Assembly (NCBI GenBank): GCA_963762545.1
Contig: CAVXLC010000008.1
Coordinates: 186,001 to 250,000, forward strand
DNA from: JABFSM01 sp963762545
GTDB taxonomy: Bacteria; Gemmatimonadota; Gemmatimonadetes; Gemmatimonadales; GWC2-71-9
Length of the DNA: 64,000 nucleotides
Direction: 5' to 3'
The notes under the pieces were generated by a model, which did not search any database, was not told where the DNA came from, and saw only the letters and a list, made by a program, of their open reading frames with translations. Positions 44,301-52,999 of this stretch are shown piece by piece; position 1 is the first letter of the stretch; the number at the start of each line of letters is the position of its first letter. The position numbers and the translations under genes are program-made.

Positions 44301-46745
44301 TCACTCGGTGCGGAGCAGCTCCATCGCGGCACCGCGCCCGATTCGCCGGGCCGGCAGCCAGGCGGCCAGGAACGCCATGCCGGCCACCACCAGGCCGACG
44401 CCGGCGTAGGTCATCGGGTCGGTCGGCGCCACGCCCTCGAGCAGGCTCACGATGAGGCGCGAGAGTCCCGCCGCGGCCGCCAGGCCGGCGACCAGGCCGA
44501 CCACCACCGGCTTCATGCCCCCGGTCACCACCCAGCGGAAGATGCGGCGCGGGGACGCGCCCAGCGCGAGCCGGATCGCGTTGTCGCGCGCCCCGATGGC
44601 GATCGTGTAGCTCATCAGACCGTAGACCCCCGCGAGCGCCAGCCCGAACGCCACCGCGCCGAAGGTGCCCAGCAGGAGGACGTTGAACCGGGGGCTCACC
44701 AGCTCCCGGTCGAAGCGCTCCTCCAGCGTGGTGAAGGCGCCGGTGGTCAGCTCGGGCTCGATGACGCTCAGCCGCTCGCGCACGACGAGCGGGAGATTGG
44801 TCCGGTCGCCGCTCGACCGTAGCACCAGGTACGCGCCCCAGCGAGGCTCCTGCCGGTAGGGCCAGTAGATTTCCGGATCGCTCGGCGTGTCGGGATTGAG
44901 CGGCGGCACATCGGCCACGACGCCCACCACCGTCATGTGCACGCCATCGCCCTTGCGAATCAGGTCCTGTCCGATGGCCGAAGCGCCGGGGAAGACCCGG
45001 TGCGCAAAGGTCTCGTTCACCACCGCGACCCGGGGCGCGCCGAATCCGTCATCCGCGGAAAAGTCCCGGCCCGCCGTGAGCGTGAGCCCCAGGGCGGCGA
45101 AGTACCCGGGGCTGGCATCGTACCACCGGGCCGTGGTGGCGGTACGCTCCGGCTCGGCGGTGCCGGCGGCCGGCGAGAATTGGTCGAGCTCACGGTCGTT
45201 GAGGAGCGGCCCGCCGGAGGTGAGGCCCGCCGACGCGACACCGGGTATTAGCCGGCTGAACTCGAGCACTCTCTGGTAGGCGGCAGCCGCGCCCTGGGCA
45301 TCTTTGTACCGCTCGTTCGACAGCGAGGTCCAGGTGACGATCACCTTGTCGCGATCGAGTCCGGGCGACCAGCGGAGCAGCGCGGCAAAGCTGCGCAGCA
45401 CCAGTCCGGCGCCGACCAGGAGCAGGCAGGCCAGGGCGACCTCGGTCGCGATCAGGATCCGCCGGAAGGCCCCGGCCCGGCTGGTAACCCGGGCGCCGGC
45501 GGTAACCAGGCCGGCCTGGCCCGCCGCTCCGGCGCGCAGCGCGGGGAAGAGACCGAAGAGCAGCACCGTGGCGAGGGTGGTGACCAGCGCGAAGGCCAGG
45601 ACGGTGCGGTCCATCCGGATCTCGTCCAGCCGCGGAATCCCAGCCGGCGCCAGGGCCACGAAGAGCCGGGTGCCGGTGGCGCCGAGCCAGAGACCCAGGA
45701 GACCGCCCGCCAGCCCCAGCAGCAGGCTCTCCACCAGGACCAGGCGGACCAGGCGCGAGCGTCCGCTGCCCAGCGCGGCGCACACCGCGAGCTCCCGCTC
45801 GCGCGCGGCGCCCCGCGCGATCATCAGCCCGGCGACATTGGCGCAGGCGATCAGCAGGAGCACCGCCGCCGCGCCGGCAAAGGTGAGCAGCCGCCGCCGC
45901 ACCCCGCCGACCACGTCTTCATGGAGTGACGTGGCGGTCACCCGCCATCCGGCATGGCTCACCGGAAACGCCGCGGCCAGATCGAGCTCCAGCCGCCCGA
46001 GCTCGGTGCGCACCGCGGCGAGGTCCGCGCCCGGCGCCATCCGCCCGATGACCTCGAAGCCCCTCCAGCGCCGGTTCGACTCCTCGGCGGGGTCGATCGG
46101 CAGCGGTACCCAGAACTTCGGCGAGGCGAGTCCGGGAACCTGCGCGCCGGGGCGGAGCACCCCCAGCACGTCGTAGGACTCTCCGTCGAGCTCGAGCCGG
46201 CGGCCCACCACGCCGGTATCGGCGCCGTACTCGGTGCGCCAGAAGGCATCGGTCAGCACCACGGTCCGGTTGCGCCCGGGCCCGACCTCGTCCTCCCGGA
46301 AGAGCCGTCCCATCGCGGGAGTGAATCCCAGCGCGGCGAAGAGACCCGGTGTCGCCCACCCGCCGGAGACGCTCTCCTTGCCGCCCTTGTCCCTCCGCAT
46401 GGAAAAGGGCCAGTCCCGCGCGAGCCCCACCGCGCTCAGCATGCGGCTCTGGCGGCCCCATTCCCCGACCGAGTAGGGCGACGCGATGCAGAAACCCTGC
46501 ACCGACGGATGCACCTCGCACAGCCGCACCAGCCGGTCTGGTTCGGGAAACGGGAGCGGCCGGAGCAGCACGCCCCGCACCGTGCTGAAGAGCGCGGTGG
46601 TGGCGCCGATACCCAGGGTCAGGAGCAGGATGGCGGAGAGGGTGAAGCCCGGACTGTGGCGCAGCCGTCGGACGGCGAGGCGCGCATCGAGGGCGATGCC
46701 GGAGAGAGCGTGGCGCATGACCCGATCACTCGCATGAGGGGACAT
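44301..46745 (-). CDS. ABC transporter permease of the ADOP (MacB/FtsX double) type
   Basis: An 814-residue permease with the same layout as the protein at 33275-35710: DARLAVRRLRHSPGFTLSAI, LLLTLGIGATTALFSTVRGV, a MacB-type periplasmic domain, three helices (about 275-390), a second periplasmic domain and three final helices (YGLMSYTIAIGARDNAIRLA is the FtsX loop). It has no adjacent ATPase. ATG 46745 is used; ATG 46718 is possible and no site decides. It follows the WD40-caspase gene by 98 bases on the same strand. Confidence 0.92.
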   Translation of the reverse strand: MSPHASDRVMRHALSGIALDARLAVRRLRHSPGFTLSAILLLTLGIGATTALFSTVRGVLLRPLPFPEPDRLVRLCEVHPSVQGFCIASPYSVGEWGRQSRMLSAVGLARDWPFSMRRDKGGKESVSGGWATPGLFAALGFTPAMGRLFREDEVGPGRNRTVVLTDAFWRTEYGADTGVVGRRLELDGESYDVLGVLRPGAQVPGLASPKFWVPLPIDPAEESNRRWRGFEVIGRMAPGADLAAVRTELGRLELDLAAAFPVSHAGWRVTATSLHEDVVGGVRRRLLTFAGAAAVLLLIACANVAGLMIARGAARERELAVCAALGSGRSRLVRLVLVESLLLGLAGGLLGLWLGATGTRLFVALAPAGIPRLDEIRMDRTVLAFALVTTLATVLLFGLFPALRAGAAGQAGLVTAGARVTSRAGAFRRILIATEVALACLLLVGAGLVLRSFAALLRWSPGLDRDKVIVTWTSLSNERYKDAQGAAAAYQRVLEFSRLIPGVASAGLTSGGPLLNDRELDQFSPAAGTAEPERTATTARWYDASPGYFAALGLTLTAGRDFSADDGFGAPRVAVVNETFAHRVFPGASAIGQDLIRKGDGVHMTVVGVVADVPPLNPDTPSDPEIYWPYRQEPRWGAYLVLRSSGDRTNLPLVVRERLSVIEPELTTGAFTTLEERFDRELVSPRFNVLLLGTFGAVAFGLALAGVYGLMSYTIAIGARDNAIRLALGASPRRIFRWVVTGGMKPVVVGLVAGLAAAAGLSRLIVSLLEGVAPTDPMTYAGVGLVVAGMAFLAAWLPARRIGRGAAMELLRTE

Positions 46746-46843
46746 ACTCTGGACACCCCAAGCTAGCGCGATGTTGCAGGGGGATCGGCTGGGTAAAGGG
46801 AGATTCACACGAAATTGCGGAGCCGTTCAGAAAGGGAGCCGGG

Positions 46844-49800
46844 TCACCTCACCAGGAGCGGGAAGTCCTGCCCGTTCCGGAACACGATGGGATACTGCGG
46901 CTGGGCCCGGAAGCGCCGGGATAATTCGGGAATGGTGCGCTCCACTTCACTGGCCAGCGCGCCCACCAGCCGCTCCCGCGGTCCGGCGGAGTCCCGCGCC
47001 ATGGCGTGCAGCCATGCGTAGGTAAACACCCCGTGGCCCAGCGAGGAGACCTCGGAGGCCTGCTGGTCCGATCCGGTGGCGCTCATGACGAAGACCCCGC
47101 TCGCCCGGGCCAGCCGCGCGATGGCCTGCTCCTCCGCGGCGCCGCGCTGGGCAAACGCCGCGATCGCCTGACCCGACTGGCAGGCATCGATCAGCATGAG
47201 CTTCTTGCGAGCCGGCACCGCGTCGAACAACTCCTGCAGATTGGCAATGGCGCGCCGGGCGAGTTGCTCCGGATCGCTCATCTGAGTGACGTCGCTGGGC
47301 ACCAGATAGAACCGGGTGGAGTCGCCCACCGATTCCGCGATGCCGTGCCCGGCGTAGTAGAACACGAAGAGGTCCTGGGGCCTGGCCGAGGCCGCGACTC
47401 GCCGGAAGGCCGCCTTGATGGCGAGTCCGGTCGCCGCCGCGTCGTAGAGGGTGTCCACCGACACCTGGCTGAAGATGCCCCGCCCTCCCGCGAGGAGCGA
47501 ATCGACAAACGCCTTGGCGTCGGGCCGGCCGTAGTTCAGGCTGTACTGGGGGTTCTGATAGGTGTTGATCCCCACCACCACCAGGTGCAGCGTGACGCTG
47601 GGCCGGGTACCCGGTACCGTCACCATCACACGGGCCCGCTCCGCTTCGATCCGGGCAGTGGAAAAGGCGGTGGCTTCCAGCGTATTGGTGCCCGGCAGGA
47701 GCTCCAGCGCAAAGCACGTCGTGCCGGCGGGACAGCCCTCCCGGGTGACCGCGACCCCGCGGGACGTTCCACCCACCAGGGCCCCGTTGTGATAGAGCCG
47801 GATGTCCTCGGCTCCGCCCCCTTCGTCCTTCACCGCCACGGCGACGGTGGCGTTGATGGCGAGGGTATCTCCCATCCGGGGCGACACGATCGAGACCGAT
47901 GGCGCGAGGCCGAAGCCCTTCCGGATGTCCGGGCCGGCATACGGAGTCCCGGCGCGCACCAGACCGGCCAGCCCCGGGGTATAGAATTTCTCGAAGAATG
48001 CATCGAGGCCGATCGTCTTGAGGTTCCGGGCGTAGTGCATCATGCGCATTCCGCCCTCGGTCCCGTCGAACCGGCCATCGGGCACCGCCAGGACCCAATC
48101 GCCGGAATCCACCGCGATGCGGCGGAACAGCTCCGCGCCGGTGCCCCCGTCCCAGACCCGCGCCGTGCCATCTTCGCCGGCCGTGAGCAGGTAGCGCCCG
48201 TCGGGCGAGAACCCGGCGGACTCGATCAGCCCGGTGTGCCCGGCGAGCTCATGTAGCTCGCGGCCGGACGCCAGATCCCAGACCTGGGCCAGGCCCCCGT
48301 AGCTTCCCGTGATCGCGGAGCGCCCGTCGGGAGACACCCGGAGCGATACCATCGAATGCCCGTTGAACCGGCGCAGCTCCTTTCCGGAGGCGGCATCCCA
48401 GATCCGCGCGATGCCGCTCCAGCCGGCCGTCACCACGGTGGCCCCATCCGGTGCATACTCGGCGTACCAGTTGACGCCCGAATCTCCATTGAATCGCTGC
48501 ACTTCCCTCCCCGAGGCGAGGTCCCAGATCCGGGCCGTGGCGTCGGAGGCCGCGGTCAGGACGGACCGGCCGTCGGGGGAGAAGGCGGCGGACAACACGG
48601 CCTCGGTATGTCCGGTGAGCCGCCGGACCTCCCGTCCGGTGGCCGCATCCCACACCCGGGCCGTGTGATCCCAGCTCCCCGTGACCACCTGGCGTCCGTC
48701 GGGCGAGAACGCCGCGGAGACCACTCGATCGGTGTGGCCCCGGAGTCGCTGGAGCTCGCGCCCCGAGGCCACGTCCCATACCCGGGCCGTGCTGTCCCAG
48801 CCGGCCGTCACCGCCTGGCGCCCATCGGGCGAGAACGCGGCGGACTCGACCCATCCGGTGTGCCCGGCAAACCGCTGCACTTCCCGCCCGGACACCGCCT
48901 CCCAGACCCGAATCGGGCCGCTCTCACTGATCGTGGCGACCAGCCGTCCATCGGGAGAAAAGGCGGAGTAGCGCAACGACGCGGCGTGGCCGGTGAGCCG
49001 CTGCACCTCGTGGCCGGTGGCCGCATCCCAGACCCGGGCCATGCCGTCGTCGCCCGCCGTCACCACGGTGCCGCCGTCTGGTGAGAAGACGGCGGAGGCC
49101 ATGCCGGCGCTGGATCCAGTGAGGTCGGCCGCCGTCTTGACGAAGCGGGCATCGGCCGACGGTGTGGCCGGTTTCTCTCTGCCGCCGGATCCGGTGAATC
49201 GCCGGACCGCCCGACCGGACGCCGCGTCCCATACCTGGACCACGCCGCTGTCGGTGGCCGTCACCACGCTCTTTCCATCGGGTGAGAACGCGGAAGAGCG
49301 AATCGCCGGGATGCCGAGTCGCCGCTGCTCGCGCCCGGACGCGGCGTCCCAGATGCGAGCCGAGTTGTCGTAGGCCGCCGTCACCACCGAGCGTCCATCC
49401 GGCGCGAACTCGGCGGTAACCACGTAGCCCTGGTGTCCGGTGAGCTGCCGCACCTCGCGCCCGGTGGCCGCCTCCCAGATCCGGGCCGTGCTGTCCCAGC
49501 TCGCGGTGATCACGGACGCGCCATCGGGCGAAAAGGCGGCATACTCCACCGCGGCCCGGTGCCCGGTGAATTGCCGCACCAGGCGACCGGAGACCACCGA
49601 CCAGAGGGCGGCGGTGCCGTCCCAGCTCGAGGTGACGATACTCCCCCCATCGGGGGAGAACCGCGCGGACGTGACGGCACGTCTGTGTCCCTTGAGCTGC
49701 CGCACCTCCCGGCCCGTGGCCGCTTCCCAGATCCGGGCGGTGCGATCCCAGCTCCCGGTCACCACCAGCCGCCCGTCGGGGGAGAACGCCGCGGAGACCA

Positions 49801-50038
49801 CGGCATCGGAATGGCCGGTGAGCCGCTGCACCTCGCGCCCGGAGGCCACCTCCCAGATGCGCGCCGAGTTGTCCAGGCTCGCCGTCACCACGTAGCGGCC
49901 ATCCGGCGAAAACGCGGCGGAGGTCACCGCGCCGGTGTGGCCTTCCGGCGTCACCAATCGCCAGGCCGGAAACGGCTGCGGCGCGGGCCCGGTGGCCAGG
50001 CACACGGCAAGCACTACCAGCGCGGGTCGGCGATGCAT
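46844..50038 (-). CDS. Exported caspase-like protease with 14 WD40 repeats
   Basis: A 1064-residue protein. The start MHRRPALVVLAVCLATG is a signal peptide. Residues about 30-640 are 14 consecutive WD40 repeats (for example GHTDRVVSAAFSPDGRQVVT, ...DHTARVWDAATGREV), enough for two seven-bladed propellers. A linker leads to a C-terminal C14 caspase-like domain (about 800-1064): VVVGINTYQNP, the catalytic histidine in VFYYAGHGIAES (about 898) and cysteine in LIDACQSGQA (about 952), and GVFVMSATGSDQQASE. All key residues are present. It would cut target proteins outside the cytoplasm after arginine/lysine-type or other sites (not known). ATG 50038 has GGAG six bases before it. It is divergent from the other two caspase genes. 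Confidence 0.9.
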   Translation of the reverse strand: MHRRPALVVLAVCLATGPAPQPFPAWRLVTPEGHTGAVTSAAFSPDGRYVVTASLDNSARIWEVASGREVQRLTGHSDAVVSAAFSPDGRLVVTGSWDRTARIWEAATGREVRQLKGHRRAVTSARFSPDGGSIVTSSWDGTAALWSVVSGRLVRQFTGHRAAVEYAAFSPDGASVITASWDSTARIWEAATGREVRQLTGHQGYVVTAEFAPDGRSVVTAAYDNSARIWDAASGREQRRLGIPAIRSSAFSPDGKSVVTATDSGVVQVWDAASGRAVRRFTGSGGREKPATPSADARFVKTAADLTGSSAGMASAVFSPDGGTVVTAGDDGMARVWDAATGHEVQRLTGHAASLRYSAFSPDGRLVATISESGPIRVWEAVSGREVQRFAGHTGWVESAAFSPDGRQAVTAGWDSTARVWDVASGRELQRLRGHTDRVVSAAFSPDGRQVVTGSWDHTARVWDAATGREVRRLTGHTEAVLSAAFSPDGRSVLTAASDATARIWDLASGREVQRFNGDSGVNWYAEYAPDGATVVTAGWSGIARIWDAASGKELRRFNGHSMVSLRVSPDGRSAITGSYGGLAQVWDLASGRELHELAGHTGLIESAGFSPDGRYLLTAGEDGTARVWDGGTGAELFRRIAVDSGDWVLAVPDGRFDGTEGGMRMMHYARNLKTIGLDAFFEKFYTPGLAGLVRAGTPYAGPDIRKGFGLAPSVSIVSPRMGDTLAINATVAVAVKDEGGGAEDIRLYHNGALVGGTSRGVAVTREGCPAGTTCFALELLPGTNTLEATAFSTARIEAERARVMVTVPGTRPSVTLHLVVVGINTYQNPQYSLNYGRPDAKAFVDSLLAGGRGIFSQVSVDTLYDAAATGLAIKAAFRRVAASARPQDLFVFYYAGHGIAESVGDSTRFYLVPSDVTQMSDPEQLARRAIANLQELFDAVPARKKLMLIDACQSGQAIAAFAQRGAAEEQAIARLARASGVFVMSATGSDQQASEVSSLGHGVFTYAWLHAMARDSAGPRERLVGALASEVERTIPELSRRFRAQPQYPIVFRNGQDFPLLVR

Positions 50039-50107
50039 CGAGATCTCCTGGTCGGCCCCAAATGGAGCACAACTTCGTCCTGGCGACAACGAGGAAGGGC
50101 TGGCCGC

Positions 50108-50127
50108 GCGGGAAACCGCTTTCCCGC
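50108..50127. promoter_or_regulatory. 8-bp palindrome in the divergent caspase promoter region
   Basis: GCGGGAAA (50108-50115) and TTTCCCGC (50120-50127) are perfect arms around CCGC. It lies 70 bases before the WD40-caspase start (minus) and about 100 before the small exported gene (plus), within the 190-base divergent region. This is a good operator position for joint control of the caspase genes. Confidence 0.5.
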
Positions 50128-50228
50128 CGGCGTCGGATAGCGGAACCCCCAACCGGACCGTATCATTGGTGACTCGGCTTCCCCAACGCTTCCCCGTACC
50201 AATTTCGATCTCCCCGGAGAATCGCATC

Positions 50229-50699
50229 ATGAACGCCAGACTCAGATGGCTCGGATTGACTGCCGGTGTCGTGGTTTTGCTCTCCTCCTCCGGCGCGCTG
50301 CTCCAGGCCCAGGGCACGCCGAAGCAGGGGAAGGTCGTCTCGACCGCGGCAGTCAAGGGACGCGGGGCCGCGAGTGCCGCCGACGAGAACATCAAGACCC
50401 CGCGCGCCGCGAATGATCTGGCGTCGAAGATGCCGGCGCCGCCGACCAAGGGCGGCGCCGCCGCCCGGGGCAGCACCTGCGTGGTGCATGGAGACAACCG
50501 CACCGGCCTCTACATCGACTTCTATCTCGATGGAGCGTTCCGGGGCACCGTGGGCCCCTGGGGCGACGGCTACTGGTACGTGGGCTGTGGCGCCACCCGG
50601 CTGTACGCCCGCGCCGACTACACCGACGGGACCTACTCGTACTGGGGTCCCACCATGGCCGACGTGGACGGGACGTTCACCTGGCGAGTGCACCCCTAG
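50229..50699 (+). CDS. Small exported protein of unknown function in the caspase cluster
   Basis: A 156-residue protein with a signal peptide (VVVLLSSSGALLQAQG), a basic Ala/Lys-rich stretch (GKVVSTAAVKGRGAASAADE) and a C-terminal beta-rich part (STCVVHGDNRTGLYIDFYLD, YWYVGCGATRLYARADYTDG) with two cysteines. No known family recognised. It starts the plus-strand transcript that leads to the two other caspase-like genes, 29 bases before the next one. Confidence 0.65.
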   Translation: MNARLRWLGLTAGVVVLLSSSGALLQAQGTPKQGKVVSTAAVKGRGAASAADENIKTPRAANDLASKMPAPPTKGGAAARGSTCVVHGDNRTGLYIDFYLDGAFRGTVGPWGDGYWYVGCGATRLYARADYTDGTYSYWGPTMADVDGTFTWRVHP

Positions 50700-50728
50700 C
50701 GGGAGCCTCCGATCCGGAGCTTTGCACC

Positions 50729-52994
50729 GTGACGCGATTTCGTAGCGGCGTCGCATTCACCGCACTCGTGACGCTGTCTGCCGGCCTGTTGCCGAGCACG
50801 CCCGCCTGGGGTCAGACCAGGCGGGCGTTGTTCATCGGCATCGACCACTATCCGGCCGCCGCACCGAACGCCCCCCGATCCGAGCGGGCGCTGATCACCG
50901 ATCTCGACGGCGCGGTGAACGACGCCCAGTCCATGCGCGATCTGCTGGAAGCGCGCTTCGACTTCTCTCCCGAGCACGTCCGTCTCCTGAGCAACGCCCA
51001 GGCGACCCGCGCCGGAATCCTGGCCGCCATCCAGCGCCTCACCACGGAAGCGGGCCAGGGCGACGTGGTGGTGTTCTACTACGCCGGCCATGGCTCCCAG
51101 CGGCGGAATTCGCTCTCCGGAGAGCCGTCCAAGCTGGACCAGACCATCGTCCCCTCCGACGCCAACGGCGGCGGGTTCGACATTCGCGACAAGGAGCTGG
51201 CCCGCGCCTTCGACGGGCTCATGGACAAAGGCGTGACCCTCACCCTGATCTTCGACAGCTGCCACAGCGGCTCGATCGTGCGCGGGGTGCCGGTGGTCCG
51301 GACCATTCGCTGGGCGGCGGCCGATCCGCGCGATGCCGCCGACTCGACCAACCCGCCCCGGCCGGAGGACCATGGGGCGCTGGTGCTTTCCTCCGCCCAG
51401 GACTATCAGACCGCCGGCGAAACCGTGGACGATGATTCCATTCCCACACGGCGTCTTCACCAGCGCGCTGCTCAAGACGCTGCGCAAGGTGCCCCAGGAC
51501 GAACCGGCGGTGGAGGTGTTCCAGAGCGTCAAGGCCATCATGCAATCCGAGGGCTTGCCGCAGGAGCCGGTGCTCGCCGGCACGCTGGAGCGCCGCAAGC
51601 GGGCTCTGCTCGGCGGGGAGCCGGGCGAGGCCGGCCGGACCATCGTAGCGCTCCTCCGGGTGAGGCGGGCCGACACCGTCGAGATGCAGGGCGGCCTGGC
51701 GCTGGGCATCCGGCCCGGCGCCGAGCTGGCGCAGATCGCGCCGCCCGCCGGGAAGCAGCCGGTCCGGCTGCGGGTGATCGCCGTCACGGGGCTGAGTCAG
51801 AGCACCGCCGTCGCGACCGGTGGGAGCGCCGCCGCGCTACCGCCGGGAACCCAGTTCACCGTCGACGGCTGGGTGGCCCCCACCGGAGAGGCCCTGCGGG
51901 TCTGGCTGCCGCCCGCGAGGCTGGGTGTCACCGACCTTGCGGCGGTGGCCACCGAGCTGGCCCGGCTCCGCGGCGCGGAGCGGATCGAATGGGTCGAGGA
52001 TCCGGTCTCAATGGACGAGAGCGGGGCCCCGCTCTACACCGTACAACCCGGCGCGGCGGGTTGGGAGCTGCTGCCGCCCGCCGGGGCGCCGATCCCCCTG
52101 GGCGCCACCATCAGGGCGAGCGAGGTTGCCGCCGCTATCCACCGGCAATCGAACGAACCGGTGCGGCTCCTGGTGCTGCTCCCGCCATCGACCGAGCTTC
52201 GGCAATCGCTGCACGCTAGTAAGGCCGGGGCCCAGAGCGCGGTCCAGCAGGTGACCGACAAGGCCGGGGCCCAGTACCTGCTGGTCGGCCGGGTCGGCGC
52301 CGAGGGGCCGGAGTACGCCTGGGTGCTGCCCAACGCGACCGCGCGCCTCCTGGAGAGCTCCGCGCTGTCGGTGCGTACCGACTGGATCCCGGCCAGCGAC
52401 TCCGCCCCCGGGCGGCGGCTCGACGATCTGGCCCTGCGGCTCGCCAAGCTGCGGGCCTGGCTCCGGCTGGAATCCCCGCCCGATAACGGGGCGTTTCCGT
52501 ATCACCTCGCGCTCAGGAATACCAATACCGGAGCGATCGTCACCGAGGGGCCGTTGCACAACGGCGAGGGCTACGGACTGGTGCTCCGCGCCGACCCGGC
52601 CAGGCTGCGGCCAGCTCTCCTGGAGAAGCGGCGGGTGTACGTCTTTGCCATTGACAGCCGCGGCAGCGGGGTGCTGCTGTATCCCCGATCCGACGTCCAG
52701 AATCGCTTTCCGCTGGACCAGCTGGATGAGAAGTACCCGGCCGAGATTCAGTTGGGTGATGCGCAGCTCTTCACCATCGGGCCGCCCTTCGGCGTGGATA
52801 CCTATATCATGCTGACGAGCGACGAGGCGATTTCCACCGACGCGCTGGCGTGGGAAGGGGTGCGGACCCGCGGGGCCGGGGGCTCGGCGCTGGCCACGCT
52901 GCTGCGCAACACCGGCGCGGCCACCCGCGCGCCGGAGCCGGTCACCCCGGCGCACTGGTCGGTCGAGCGCTTGACCATCAAGAGCGTACCCTGA
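50729..52994 (+). pseudogene. Exported caspase-like protease, interrupted by one frameshift
   Basis: The first frame from GTG 50729 gives a signal peptide (cleavage near TPAWGQ) and a C14 domain: LFIGIDHYPAAAP, H121 in VVFYYAGHGSQRR and C178 in LIFDSCHSGSI. It runs on to SAQDYQTAGETVDDD and then leaves the frame. From about 51434 the next frame continues PFPHGVFTSALLKTLRKVP, the normal next element of the fold, to the stop at 52994. One base too many (or two too few) at about 51432-51445 explains it. The joined protein is about 755 residues; its second part is beta-rich with no clear domain. It may be a real pseudogene or an assembly error. Confidence 0.8.
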
Positions 52995-52999
52995 CCCGC

